NCBI GenBank assembly: GCA_024516035.1
Contig: CM044967.1
Coordinates: 11,950,092-12,014,091 of the forward strand
Direction: 5' to 3'
Source of the DNA: Bactericera cockerelli
Lineage: Eukaryota > Arthropoda > Insecta > Hemiptera > Triozidae
Length of the DNA: 64,000 nucleotides
A program made the position numbers and the translations under genes. Position 1 is the stretch's first letter, and each line of letters starts with the position of its first letter. The notes under the pieces were generated by a model, which saw only the letters and a list, made by a program, of their open reading frames with translations, did not search any database and was not told the DNA's origin. Positions 53,142-63,831 of the stretch are shown in pieces.

Positions 53142-53939
53142 CTGTGAAAGTAAACGAAGAGAATTCTGGGAAAGAGAATAAAAGGAAAAGATAAGAAAAA
53201 TAAATAAAGGACCATCAGTCTTCAATGTATGACGCATTATAGAACGGAAGACTGGCAAGGAAGTAGAATAGAAGGAAAGCAAGACGTCACTGGCATACAT
53301 AACAGCGCTAGCGGGCAGCATCCCTGCTCCCTTTGAACACAAACAGAAAATGAGGAACAGGCAAAAGATTAATTTCAAATAAGAGATCATTTGTCCAAAC
53401 AGTGGAAGTGGGGCAGTATTGATTTTCAGTGTCATGTTTGTTGGAAAAAAATTTAAGAGCAGAAAACAAGAGAAAAAATTATTCCCGGCCTCGAGCTCTG
53501 GGGAAATAGAAACTTAGCTTTTCACTTTTTTCTCGCAATTTTTTCTGTCTTCTTTATGAATATTTTAAAGCCTACAGAGTAGTGCCAGCAAAACTAACGG
53601 AAGGTTTCGCTAGAATTTCGACGCACTTTGACATCAACTGTGTTTGAAACAAAACAGAACATCGTTCTTGCCAGATATTGCTTTCTCAAGGAGCATTGCT
53701 ATCTTTCGTAATCAATACACAGTCGCGCCATGCGACCTCTGTTTAGTTTTATTTCGTTGAATATTTTTTTATATTTTCTGCGACTGCATAAATAATAGTA
53801 TGTTGAACTGCAGAAATGTATGCCAAACTAACTCATGGCATTTCTATATGACTTGAAAGTTGGTGGATGTTCTTGTTAGATATTCTTTAAATAAGATAGT
53901 GTGGCATTTATTTTGAGTAACTCCTCTTTTTCCATCACA
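53142..53939. other. Unassigned DNA
   Basis: No gene or repeat supported. Confidence 0.4.
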
Positions 53940-54090
53940 TGATATGTTCCACCAGTGGCGTGGTATGTTCCACCAGCATTACGATAAGTTATATGGATTT
54001 AGTGGAAAATGATGAAATTTGGATTTTCATAGTGCCGAGCTATCCACTACACTAAACTTGTGATATAATAACACAAACATAAATTATGTC
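53940..54090 (+). mobile_element. Possible family B SINE 3' fragment
   Basis: CCACCAGTGGCGTGG, then CATAGTGCCGAGCTATCCAC and CTTGTGATATAATAACAC parallel the ACCAGTGGCGGCATTA and CTGAGCTACCCACAA...TTGTG blocks of family B. The fit is loose. Confidence 0.4.
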
Positions 54091-54165
54091 TACAATATCA
54101 GGTATATCTACAATCAGTAAATATTTCACATATTTGTAACCAAAGAATTGTAACCAAACCATTAC

Positions 54166-54345
54166 GTCAGCCTCCGTGGCGTAACACATGAGGCTGGCAT
54201 TTCTGGCCCTACCAGGCTGGGTGAGGTTAATGTGGGTAGCTGGTACGATTCCCAGCAAATGGAGGGTAAAACCCCCGTCCTGACTACTTCAAATCAGGAC
54301 ATTAAAACCAAATATAATCAACTGGTTAGAATAGATCTAAATAGA
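54166..54345 (+). mobile_element. Shared-domain tRNA SINE with most of the head deleted, tail type 2
   Basis: Starts TCAGCCTCCGTGGCGTAA, then jumps directly to CACATGAGGCTGGCATTTCT. Compared with the copy at 44771 the B box and spacer are missing. The central domain is intact (AGGCTGGGTGAGGTTAATGT, AAATGGAGGGTAAAACCCCC). The tail AAATATAATCAACTGGTTAG and AATAGATCTAAATAG is type 2. Confidence 0.8.
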
Positions 54346-54568
54346 GGTCGGTATGATAATTGGTGCTGCTCTTGTGGAACTCCAACCAGTCTATAATAAT
54401 AATAAAAACAAAGGAAAGTCAGATTACTGATTTGGGTCTATATTCGTGTTCAGGCCGGGATCCAAGTTTGAACGAGACCTACATCCACCTGACCTGGATG
54501 TCTACGAGTATACCTACCTTGCGAGAAAAAAGACATAATTTGTTTTAGTAATTCTCTGGCCAGTATTT

Positions 54569-54830
54569 TTTTTTTTTTTAAGTGGGGTTTAACGTCGCTT
54601 TCAACTGCCATGGTCATATCACGACGGGGTTTTACCCTCCATTCGCAGGAAACTCACAAACCTGCTACTCACATTGACCTCACCCAGCCTGAGTGGGGCC
54701 GGGAAAAGCCAGCGTCACGAGAATTAGAATTTGAATGGTCACCCATCCAAGTCTTAACCTCGCTGGATGTCGCTTAACTTCGGTGTTCTGAAGGGAACCG
54801 GTGTATTCAACATGCCATCGACGCTGGCTG
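54569..54830 (-). mobile_element. 5S rRNA-headed SINE, full length and young
   Basis: On the minus strand this is nearly identical to the element at 19630 across the 121-nt 5S-like head, the central domain and the tail GACGTTAAACCCCACTT plus poly(A). The one clear difference noted is a run of four C instead of five in AAAACCCCGTC. CAGTATTT lies on both sides (54561-54568 and 54834-54841), a probable target duplication. Helix I ends GCCAGCGTC and GACGCTGGC are both kept. Confidence 0.9.
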
Positions 54831-54841
54831 GGGCAGTATTT

Positions 54842-56644
54842 AATTATTTCAGAAAACACTATTTTTTACAATAGTTTGAGAAAGCATGTTACAGTACAAG
54901 TCATAATGTATAAAGTAGTGGCGAAGGTAAATTCTAGCCTGTACGCAGCTCCTGGACTATCCAGCTGAATTACAACATTAATTTAACTTTAAACCCCTGA
55001 ATGAGAAAAAATCTCTTCCATAACGAGGTGGGCCAAGTCTGTTGGGGTGGAAAACAAAAGCCGTATTTCTTAATAAGAGAGTTATTTGGCTAATAAGAAA
55101 TAATGTTTTCCGAACATTTAGTACGCGCTCGGAATATCTAATGGAGTTTGTGAAATATGTATCTAATGAACTTGCAAACGCCGTGCCGCGCCGGCAAGAC
55201 TTTAATTGATTGTGAGAACTATCTCCTTCAAATCTAAGTGTTTACTATGCAAGATATCAGATTTTAAAGTTTTGCTTCGCGGGAACAGAACTGTACGAGC
55301 GTATAAATGGGAATTTCAGTGCTCCACTTCTATTTCGGAGTTTATTCAAGTGAAATAATGCAATGAAGAAACTGTTACGATAGTTGCACCTGCACTTTCA
55401 TGGATTTACATTATTACCTGGGCAAAGATGGTGCAATAGTGCGCTGGTTTAAAGCGCTGAACTAGTCAACAGTTGAGCGAGGACTCAAAACCCTGTTGAC
55501 CCGTGGAATGTATCGCTTTCAGATAAAGTTTGCCTATAATAATAAAGAGAAAACTGGCGAAGTAGAGGTACCATTAACCCTTATACAGGGTGGAAAACAC
55601 AAGGCCCATGTTTACCAAAGCCCTATTGAAATTGTGCGTTTCTAATTTATTATAAGAATTTTCAGCTGGAGAACTTCAGTGTGTACCCCTTTCCTTTCAT
55701 TTTCACTTTCCGCATTGCACAAACGATCCTTGATTATACCCGGACAAACCTGAAAAGAGCCCTTACAAAAACACACAAAGGTCTTATTAAAGCTTCTCTC
55801 CGCAGTCAAGATTACCTCCGCAGTAAATAGAAAAGAGTAATTTCAGCAAGATATTGGGATACCGCAGGGTGGCTACAAGGCGTTGAACAAATAACTGAAG
55901 AAAAAAAAAACGCCTTTTTGTTTTAGGATACAACAGCCCAAGTTAACCACTAATGCCGTCTCCTGCGTTATTTGCCCGGTTTCTTTTGTCCTCTCTTTCC
56001 GGAGAAAATTGCTTTCGCAGGAAAGTGAGTAGCAAATGCGAAGCTTTCGACGCAAATATTTAAACAAAACCGAGGTGATGAAATAAATGTATACCTAACT
56101 CGGGCGGAGAAAGAGGCATAAGATGAATTTGATTTAAAGAAAATAAAATACAATGCGGATTGAGATACATTTCCTTCATAAACTAAGAGCGTTTGAAAAT
56201 ACTCTGTTTTGATTAAATCGGGGTAATTTTCCATAAGAGGAATTTGATTTAGACTAGAGAAAATAAAATAATACAATAACAAAAAAGTTTAAAAATACTT
56301 TCTGCCTTAATTGGGGTAGTTCGATTTGAAATATATCTGGTATAGTTCAGAAAAGGCAATAATATAATTAGAATGATGAATTAAGAATAAAGGTAAAATA
56401 ATTGTTGAAGAAAAAATTTCAAGTCTAAGAGGATCAATTCAACAAAGAGAAATCTGCTATATGTGCTCCTAGTACATTTTATTATTATTAAAAAAAAAAA
56501 AAAAAAACAAACTAACAGTTCTACATAAAAAATATCAAAATTTGTATAGGTAGGTACACAAATTTACGTCAAGAGGCTTTTTCAAAATGTTGGATTTAAA
56601 CGTAGAGAAATTTAAACATTACGTAAATAAATATATATTTGGTA
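54842..56644. other. Unassigned DNA
   Basis: No gene recognised. A run of 18 A lies at 56490-56507. Minus-strand frames of 64 and 104 codons (55873-56282) have no recognisable domain. Confidence 0.4.
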
Positions 56645-56850
56645 GATATCCATTACGTATTAGCACAGTGGACTAGGGGAGGTTAATGCTGAAAGCATTA
56701 AATTGGGATGCGATTGGGATGTGGTCATACACATACCAACTTAAATAAATGATAAAAAAACCCCAATTTATTGAGTGGAATCCCATCCACGGATCCAAGA
56801 GATTGCTTGTTTATGTTTTCATTACAAGTTAAGAGCTTTGACCACATCCT
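56645..56850 (-). mobile_element. Family C-like SINE, diverged
   Basis: Minus-strand order is GGATCCGTGGATGGGATTCC, a TGACCACATCCCAATCGC block and CTTTCAGCATTAACCTCCCC, similar to the fragment at 2130. The head is poorly kept. Confidence 0.45.
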
Positions 56851-57040
56851 CTATTAATGCTTCATCTTTTCTTGCTAAGAAACATTTCTTTATTCAACCA
56901 AATATTTCTTTTTATGATAATATTATGTCCTTTATTTTTTTCATCCACTACCAATGCTTGATCTTTTCTTGCTAAGAAACATTTCTTTCTTTAACCAAAT
57001 ATTTCTTTTTATGATATTATGTCCTTTTTTTTCTTTCTTT
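56849..57040. repeat. Tandem duplication, period about 95 bp
   Basis: GATCTTTTCTTGCTAAGAAA (first copy CATCTTTTCTTGCTAAGAAA), then CATTTCTTT, CAACCAAATATTTC or a variant, TTTTTATGAT and ATTATGTCC occur twice. The second copy carries small deletions. Confidence 0.85.
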
Positions 57041-57299
57041 AACCTAATATTTTCCTTATAAAAAAATCTCGTGTTATCATTAGGTCGGGGAATATTATCG
57101 CGAACGTCGGTAGCAGGCTGTTTTTATGACTATGCCAGCATTTTCATTAGCAGTGAGGGACAGCATGCACACAATACCAAAGGGTAGTTCCCCCCGGGAC
57201 ATTTCCTCATTCCTCCAGTATTACATTGTCTGGATGTGAGGGCCTTTCACTACCCTTGGAGACTGTTCCGTTCAAACAGAAAAGTAAGAAGTTGTATTT

Positions 57300-57478
57300 G
57301 AAGTTTTCATCTTATTACAAAGCACTTTTTATTCATAAGGATATAACAAACAAACAGTATACAAAATTGGAAAGATTATACAAATAAAAACAGACAATTA
57401 ATGGATAAAATATATATAGACGCCCTAACTAAAGGGTTTATTGCATTTGACAATCTCTTCCACCCAACCCTTGAAGTT
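57300..57478 (-). mobile_element. LINE-like 3' end
   Basis: On the minus strand: GGTGGAAGAGATTGTCAAAT, GCAATAAACCCTTTAGTTAG, a T-rich stretch and ATGAATAAAAAGTGCTTTGT. It matches the element at 46350 in order, with the same GGAAGAGATTG...GCAATAA start and AATAAA...GTG end. It is 5' truncated. A (GTT)n run lies at 57478-57497. Confidence 0.55.
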
Positions 57479-57497
57479 GTTGTTGTTGTTGTTGTTG

Positions 57498-57922
57498 TGA
57501 GCCATGCTGGTCACATTATGGTCTTCAGTCAGCTATAGTTGTCTCATACTTCATACTCAACTACATAATGTTATGTACAATCAACCATCGTGAGAACTTG
57601 AGCTTTTTTTTATCAGGAAATAAACCCTTGCGGAAACTGTAAGCTAGCCTAGCTTTTTTAGGGTTGGCTAGTCTGTTCTCTGTTTATAGTCCTCCAGTAA
57701 GTTGTACTTTGTACTTGATGCACAATTGTACAAAAAACTATTGTTACGGCATCAGAGTAACTGTTAATTTTATGATTTCGTTTCGAAATTTCTAAATCGC
57801 AATTGATTAGTTGTCACAAAACACCATTTTAAATCTGAAAGTTAATTTAAATTGATGAAATTCTCAGTATAATAAAATTATGAATTTGTCACCTTACCTC
57901 GGGAAACTCATTATTTTATTTC
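57498..57922. other. Unassigned DNA
   Basis: No feature recognised. Confidence 0.4.
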
Positions 57923-57970
57923 ACTTCCGAGAAATTTCTAATATTAAAAATCCCAAGTATTGTGTTCGTT
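57923..57970. repeat. Second copy of the ACTTCCGA near-palindrome
   Basis: ACTTCCGAGAAATTTCTAAT continues with ATTAAAAATCCCAAGTATTG, matching 1623-1665 except that the right palindrome arm is decayed. Confidence 0.5.
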
Positions 57971-58144
57971 TTAGTATTTTAAAAAATATTTATTTTTTAT
58001 TTTTGAGGTATTGTGTCCATAATTGGCAGTATATTTAATATCAAATCTCAAGACTAAAAAGTGATTGAGGTATTTGACAAAACTTAATTAAAACTAAAAT
58101 CCTTATAAACTAAAATCAATATCGAGGCAAATTTGAGCTATATT

Positions 58145-58231
58145 TTAATAATGAGAATAATAAAACTCTTCAGTAGAAGGTAACCAGCAGGCGAGGTTAT
58201 TACGAGGTTAAGCATTTTCTAACACCTAACC
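58145..58231 (-). mobile_element. Family C SINE split by the hAT-like element
   Basis: The minus strand ends with GTTACCTTCTACTGAAGAG and a TTATTATTCTC tail, as in family C. At CCTAACCC the match is interrupted and resumes at 59662 with CCTAACCCTCA. The SINE is therefore older than the inserted element. Confidence 0.65.
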
Positions 58232-58317
58232 CCATGCGCGGATATAGGGGGGGGCACGGGGGGCACGTGCCCCCCCAGATTTTTTCGGTAAGCGGCGTTT
58301 CGCAAATTTTATTATAC

Positions 58318-58752
58318 CTAATCCCGTAAAAAAAAAAGATCTCAATGAGTTAGGGGGGCACGGGCCCCAAAATAATTCCCAATTCTAAGACTAATCCCGT
58401 AAAAAAAATCTCAATGAGTTAGGGGGGCACGGGACCCAAAATAATTCCCAATTCTAAGATTAATCCCATAAAAAAAAAGATCTCAATGAGTTAGGGGGGC
58501 ACAGGCCCCAAAATAATTCCCAATTCTAAGACTAATCCGTAAAAAAAAGATCTGAATAAGTTAAGGGTGCACGTGCCCCAAAATAATTCCCAATTCAAAG
58601 ACTAATCCCGTAAAAAAAAAGATCTCAATAAGTTAGGGGGGCACGTGCCCCAAAATAATTCCCAATTCTAAGACTAATCCCGTTAAAAAAATCTCAATAA
58701 GTTAGGGGGGCACGGGATCAAAATAATTCCCAATAATTCACAATTTTAAGAC
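58318..58752. repeat. Six-unit tandem array, period 70-73 bp
   Basis: Units start CTAATCCCGTAAAAAAA near 58318, 58391, 58461, 58532, 58602 and 58674. Each continues with GATCTCAATGAGTTAGGGGG, GCACGGGCCCC and AAAATAATTCCCAATTCTAA. The GGGGGGCACG block repeats the element's own terminal motif. Confidence 0.9.
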
Positions 58753-58878
58753 CAATAATTAAGAAATAACTAAATAATAAAGTTGTCAAATCCACACAGA
58801 TTGTTCGAGAAACCTGAAATTTTACCTATAGGTCCATTTGGATCAGGGAATATATCTCTAGGGTTCAGCTAAACGGGG

Positions 58879-59290
58879 TAAGGACAAAAAATGGATGGGT
58901 GACACAAAAAGAAACACATTTTTCGACCGAAATCTCTCAAAATTTGTCGTGACGGCGCCACGGCGGCGGCGTATCAACTCAAAAATAGAAAGTTTTAAGC
59001 AAGGGTTCAAGTTTTCATTTGAGATATCAATCATGAAATTCTGATGACCCGTTCTTGAGCTACGTTGAGTAAGGACATAAAATGGATGGGTAAACAAAAA
59101 GTATTTACGTTTTTTGACCTGGTTGACATTTTTTCTCGAAATATGTCGTGACGAACTATCAACTCAAAGCGAGAATGTTTTTGCAAGGGTTGTAGTCTTC
59201 ATTTGACAAATTGATCGCGAAATTCTGATGAGCCATTCTTGAGCTCCAGTAAGGACAAGAAATGGATGGGTGACACGAAAAATATTGACA
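58879..59290. repeat. Three-unit tandem array, period about 185 bp
   Basis: GTAAGGACAAAAAATGGATG or a variant starts units at 58879, 59069 and 59250. Shared blocks are GTCGTGACG, ATCAACTCAAA, GCAAGGGTT and ATTCTGATGA(C/G)CC(G/A)TTCTTGAGCT. The third unit breaks off in the GT tract. Confidence 0.85.
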
Positions 59291-59291
59291 T

Positions 59292-59572
59292 TTGTGTGTG
59301 TGGTGTGTGTGTGTGTGGTGGTGGTGTTGTGTGTTGTGTGTGTTGTGTGAGTGTGTGTGTTGTGTGTGTGTGTGTGTGTGTGAGTGTGATGTGTGTTTGT
59401 GGTGTGTGTGGTTTGTGTGTGTGTGTGTGTTTGGTGTGGTGTGTGTGTGGTTTGTGTGTGTGTGTGTGTGTGTGTGTGGTGGGTGTGTGGTGTGGTGTGG
59501 TCGGTGTGTGGTGTGGTGGGTGTGTGGTGTGGTGTGGTGGGTGTGTGGTGTGGTGGGTGTATGTGTGTGTGA
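59292..59572. repeat. (GT)n-rich microsatellite
   Basis: About 280 bp of GT units with GTGGT, GAGTGT and GTTTGT interruptions. The open frames across it (105-162 codons, rich in Cys/Val on plus and His/Thr on minus) are artefacts. Confidence 0.95.
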
Positions 59573-59605
59573 TAGGCTTGCGAAGCGGCGGGTGCAACCC
59601 GCTAG
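59573..59605 (+). mobile_element. Possible Helitron 3' end inside the hAT-like element
   Basis: GCGGGTGCAACCCGC forms a perfect hairpin directly followed by CTAG and T, the layout of the Helitron 3' ends at 9281, 26688 and 30850. No matching 5' TC end could be placed, so its extent is unknown. Confidence 0.4.
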
Positions 59606-59661
59606 TTAGGTATATTGTGCGATTGTGCCCCCCCAGTACAAGAGGGCTATATCCGCGCATG

Positions 59662-59705
59662 CCTAACCCTCAAAAAATGCATAGTAAGACTTGCATGAGA
59701 GGGAA
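59662..59705 (-). mobile_element. Family C SINE, continuation beyond the hAT-like insertion
   Basis: CCTAACCCTCA resumes the family C sequence interrupted at 58232. Beyond about 59705 similarity is lost. Confidence 0.5.
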
Positions 59706-59894
59706 TATAGATTTTCAATTTTTTTAATAATAGTCTAAATAACTTGCAAAAACTAAAACTAAATGACAAATCATTCTCTTTTCCACGCATATTTCATATT
59801 CATAACCCAGCAATCCATCCCATATCTTCCATCTTCTTTTCGAATTCTTTTACATTATTTTCATTATTCTCTGGTAATGCCACCGCTAGTATCT

Positions 59895-60025
59895 GTTTTT
59901 CCTCACGAGATATGAGTCGACCATGGATATCCAGAGAGAAAAAACTTCATTCAGCTGGGATTCGAACCCAGATCGGTTTCGTGGAAGACCATTACGCTAC
60001 ACCACTCGGCCACAGTGACTGCCTT
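59895..60025 (-). mobile_element. Family B-like tRNA-derived SINE
   Basis: On the minus strand: GGCCGAGTGGTGTAGCGTAA (A box), GATCTGGGTTCGAATCCCAG (B box), GATATCCATGGTCGACTCAT and ATCTCGTGAGG. The layout and the CTCAT...CTCGTGAGGA block are those of family B. The 116-aa plus frame here is not a gene. Confidence 0.65.
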
Positions 60026-60289
60026 ATGTACGTACTTAATATAACAAATGCTATCATGATAATAGAGTTTACAGTCGTTGTAAGTTACACCTAGGTAGGT
60101 AGAGCTCGAAGGATTAAGATTTATTTTATGCGAGGAATGAAAAGGTTTCCAATGGTCCCCATGGGATGCAGAAAATCTCTCATTCAAACATTATGCATTA
60201 TAGATTGCGAAAACTAAATAAGGACTTTGTTCAAATAGACCTTTCGCTTCCGAATATTCTTTGGAAACAAAATTACCTATTATGCAAAT
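60026..60289. other. Unassigned DNA
   Basis: No feature recognised. Confidence 0.4.
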
Positions 60290-60292
60290 TTT

Positions 60293-60475
60293 AGTAGTCA
60301 ACGTGGCCGAGTGGGTAGTACACTAGACTTCCCAGCACGGTGACCTGGGTTCAAATCCCAGCGAGTCGGAATTTTTCTGCTCTGTAATTTGGATGTTCTG
60401 GGTACACTCATACCTTGTGAGAAAAAATGAGTAGCTGCTTCATGTGAGCAGTGACCAGTGGCGGAATGTTGGGCA
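60293..60475 (+). mobile_element. Family B tRNA-derived SINE, 3'-truncated
   Basis: GTGGCCGAGTGGGTAGTACA (A box), GACCTGGGTTCAAATCCCAG (B box), TGGATGTTCTGGGTACACTC, ATACCTTGTGAG and GTGACCAGTGGCGGAATG. It stops soon after the CCAGTGGCGG block, so the final third seen at 28998 is missing. Confidence 0.75.
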
Positions 60476-60694
60476 AATTTGTACAAGAATATTAAAGAAA
60501 TGAGAAAGTCATACATTTCCTTTGCCCGAATTTCGCCCGAAATTTCAAGGAACCCCTGGAAAATTTATGCAGTCCGTATAATAGCAAAGTACCTACTTCC
60601 AGCCCTCAAAACCCCCCTCGAAATTTACACTGCTTCCTTGAACAGGTTAATTCGCCTATTCTTGATTACTTCAAAAAGTGTTCAAATCCACCCC

Positions 60695-60970
60695 TCTGTA
60701 GTTTAAGCGATAAAGCGGCGGACTTGTAACCTGGAGGTCGGTGGTTCGAATCCCAAGTTCGGTATAAATTTAGCAGCGTGAGTTTGAGTAACAACAGTGA
60801 CCTCGCGAAAGTGAATCGACACAAATATAATAAGTAAGTACTCATGTTTCTGATCAGTAAAAACTTTCACATTTAAATTCCTCTAAGCCCAAAATTGAAC
60901 GAACAGAACGCTCAGGAAGACTCAAAGGAGAGAGCAAGATAAGTATCGTTCATTAATACCCAATCATATA
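60695..60970 (+). mobile_element. Extended family A-type SINE with 14-bp target-site duplication
   Basis: TTCAAATCCACCCC flanks the element (60681-60694 and 60971-60984). The head TAAGCGATAAAGCGGCGGAC and B box GGTGGTTCGAATCCC match family A, as do AGCGTGAGTTTGAGTAAC and GCGAAAGTGAATCGACACAA. It then carries some 135 further bases not found in the short family A copies and ends ACCCAATCATATA without a T run. It is therefore a distinct subfamily with another 3' part. Confidence 0.85.
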
Positions 60971-60984
60971 TTCAAATCCACCCC

Positions 60985-61529
60985 AGTCTTTTTCCCATTT
61001 CTCAAGAGAGCGGAAATCCTTTATCGGGTAGTTTTCGACTCACAATAATGCGATATGTATGTAATCTTTATTTCAGCGTGCGACGGGGGAGAGAACAATA
61101 ACGATACGAAATTCATAAATAAATATCATTTTGCAAATTCTCACAGAAATTTCAATGTTTTTTTCTCCATCTCCAGCGTTTTTACTACTTCTGCTTTTTC
61201 AGTTCTTTCAACTCTTTCCCCCCTCCTCTCCCAAATATCTTTTGAGCTGCATAGGAAAACTATGAACTTAAAATGTTTCTCTGTAAGTTTGCATAACTTG
61301 TGGTCCATATGTGACACATGAAAAGCTGACCCATCAAAGAGCACTGCAGAACTTATAACACTACATTCCCATGACAAATCTTTTTGGAATTGTTATCAAA
61401 GCACTGATTTATTTTACTCACCTATAAAACTCTCATTTCCATAAGTAATAAAACGAGTTATTTGGCCTCGCGTACGTGCCTAGTGCCTACGACAGAGTAC
61501 AGACGTGAGAGTCTTCTGCATCGACGACC
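60985..61529. other. Unassigned DNA
   Basis: No gene or repeat supported; overlapping 78- and 88-codon frames (61055-61377) are featureless. Confidence 0.4.
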
Positions 61530-61610
61530 TTTTTTACGAGTGTTTCACAGCCCATGTTGTTGCCATGTGGCAACAGCTAGTTCAGACGTAGGTGGTCTGA
61601 AATATAGGTC
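61530..61610 (+). mobile_element. Repeat family E fragment, diverged
   Basis: GAGTGTTTCACAGCCCATGT, then a palindromic TTGCCATGTGGCAA and CAGACGTAGGTGGTCTGA parallel the GAGTGTTTCACAGCC, TTTCATAGCCATGAAA and TAGACGCTTGTGGTCTGTG blocks of family E. Confidence 0.45.
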
Positions 61611-61737
61611 TATCCCTTATTTCCAACTCCGATGGAAAAACTATGAACTTAGAAATGTTTCTTTTCTATGTAAATTTGTATAAATTGTGGCAGACGTAAA
61701 TAGATTAACTAATTAAAAATTTTTCTTTGTACATTTA

Positions 61738-61962
61738 GCCAGCGTCATCATGCACGTTGAAACGCCAGTTCTTGTTCTGTCACTAAAGTTGAACAACGTC
61801 CAGTGAGATTGGGATTTGGATAGGTGACCATACTAATTCGGAGCCTCGTGATGTTGATGGCTATTCCAGACTCAACCCAGGTTGGATGAGGTTAATGTGA
61901 ATAGCAGGTTGGTAAGTTTCCAGCAAATGGAGGGTGAAACGGCACTGAAACCCCGCTCCGTA
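61738..61962 (+). mobile_element. 5S-headed SINE, older copy
   Basis: GCCAGCGTCATCATGCACGT, GTCACTAAAGTTGAACAACG, GATTTGGATAGGTGACC and CCTCGTGATGTTGATGGCTA (end of the 5S-like head), then CAGACTCAACCCAGGTTGGA, GAGGTTAATGTGAATAGCAG and AAATGGAGGGTGAAACGG. It is intermediate in age between 19630 and 28205. Confidence 0.8.
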
Positions 61963-62409
61963 TCGATATTTACTCAGAAAAGACCTCTACATAAAGATTC
62001 ATAATCCGTCAAACCGTAAATTATCAAAATTCTGTAAAAAAACATTTCATCAATGTCTAATAGTAAAAAAATCTCACATTTGTAAACTATTCTTTTACCA
62101 TTTTTTTTTTTTTTAATCTCATATTTTTTTCTCTGGATGCGTACCTATTTCATCAATGTCTAATAATAAAAGTGAGAATACTTTTCATAGAAAATGATGT
62201 AAAGTTATTTGTGAAGAAAAGAATCTCGATCCTTCTAGATAAGGCTGGCTGTGAATGGAACGGTATTTCGCCATGAGGGAGTTTGGGAGCTGGGGCACAT
62301 CCACTAAGAAATAATATCGAGATCTTTCAAACGATAACAGTGTATTCAATCGTTTTCTATAATCAAATGAAAAGTTTTTCGCCATATTTCACCTTTTTTA
62401 GTCTCTTTG
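61963..62409. other. Unassigned DNA
   Basis: No gene. CATCAATGTCTAATA(G/A)TAAAA occurs at about 62050 and 62150, a short local repeat of about 100 bp spacing. Confidence 0.4.
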
Positions 62410-62532
<123 letters not shown>

Positions 62533-62632
62533 TAACTTCTTTTTAAAAGTAAACATATAAATTGAATTCTAAGTAGTTCAGTTTATTTACCTCTGGTTGT
62601 CTCAGATGAAATAAAGGATCTTTTTGTATCAG

Positions 62633-62720
62633 TTCTAATGTGGGTAGCTAGTACTATTCCCATCAAATGGAGGGTAAAACCTTCGTCCTGATTATTGCCA
62701 GTTGAAAACCAGACATCAAT
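62633..62720 (+). mobile_element. Central-domain SINE fragment
   Basis: TCTAATGTGGGTAGCTAGTA, CTATTCCCATCAAATGGAGG and GTAAAACCTTCGTCCTGATT are the second half of the shared central domain, followed by GAAAACCAGACATCAATTTT. The head is missing. Confidence 0.75.
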
Positions 62721-63444
62721 TTTTGAATTTGTTTTTAAAAAATACTTCTATTACCCAAGCACCCCAAGGTAATAGGAGCTTGATTTACATTTTTTTCTCA
62801 GTAAAAAAGATCACTGGAGTCATTTAAGATGGGTAGCAGTTTTTTCTTTTCTTTTTCTTCTTCTTTCTTTTTATCAATCGGTCCCCTAAAGTTGCTCCTT
62901 CTTTCTTTATGTTAGTTATTGCGTGACCATTCGGACAATAATAATTAATATTGTTTTATAATAATCAAATTTCTTATAATAGCAATTACTAACGACAAGT
63001 TGTTGAAATGCGTTTTGGTCAGTTGTAGTGAGTGTTTACCTAGTCATAAACTAGACTCAATATTCTTGTTAATTTATGCATAAGGTATAAAATTATTTAT
63101 TGCCATTTCATCAATTCATCTGTGACGAGAACCCGTTAAAATTTTCAAGACGGAGAGCTATTTCCAACAAGGTTTGTGAACATTAAAGCCATAGTGTAAT
63201 ATAGAGTGGTAAATATACTTGAGAAATTATGCACAATAATCTCATCAATTTCCAAGTGTTTTTAAACTTTGGTAATATGTATGTAGGTAATAATAAATAT
63301 TTCATTTATTTATTTGATTTTACATTCTATACACACTGTCCTATTCACACACCTACATTCTGCTTGTCACAATGGTCGTTCCTTTTATATACCTTTCTCC
63401 CTAACGAATTATTGTTAACATACAAAAAATAGAACCAAAAAATG
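62721..63444. other. Unassigned AT-rich DNA
   Basis: No gene or repeat supported. Confidence 0.4.
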
Positions 63445-63525
63445 CGAAACCACTAGGATGCGAACCTGGGTCACTCGCGTACAAACCGGGCTTGCTACTC
63501 TCGTGCCCACGGTGACTGCTAAATA
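63445..63525 (-). mobile_element. tRNA-like SINE head
   Basis: The minus strand reads CGTGGGCACGAGAGTAGCAA and later GTGACCCAGGTTCGCATCC at promoter spacing. The layout resembles family B but the body is not recognisable. Confidence 0.45.
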
Positions 63526-63831
63526 CTCTTAATAAAAAAATACTACACCATGTATTTCAAAGTAGCAAACAAGATTGTCTCAATAGCTCCGGAGCGTAAA
63601 GCACTTTATCCCCACTCCATGTACTTGAGATGTAGAAAAGAGATTGTAAAGGTAATCTTCAAGCTTGTTTATAGTGATCGCTAGGATCTCACTTAATCTT
63701 TCACGAAGAAAATTGAGTCAACAAAATTGATGGAAAAAGTTCGCTGCATAATAATCTGTTAGCCATCTAATATTGATGAGCTATCTTATAAGTATTCTCT
63801 TGGCTTAATAAACATTTTCTTTTTGTTAGAA

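Larger units (their letters stand above)
58232..59661. mobile_element. hAT-like non-autonomous element with internal tandem arrays
   Basis: The termini are CATGCGCGGATATAG and its exact complement CTATATCCGCGCATG. CCTAACC(C) lies on both sides (58225-58232 and 59662-59669), a 7-8 bp duplication, depending on whether the outer C is counted. An 8-bp target and a GCGGAT(A/C)(T/C)AGGGG-type end followed by a GGGGGGCACGTGCCCCCC palindrome (58258-58275) recall hAT elements. Inside are a six-unit 70-73 bp array, a three-unit array of about 185 bp, a GT-rich tract and a Helitron-like 3' end. No transposase was found. Confidence 0.7.

Noticed and set aside
59199..59727. Cys/Val-rich and His/Thr-rich open frames on both strands
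   Set aside because: They are translations of a GT microsatellite.
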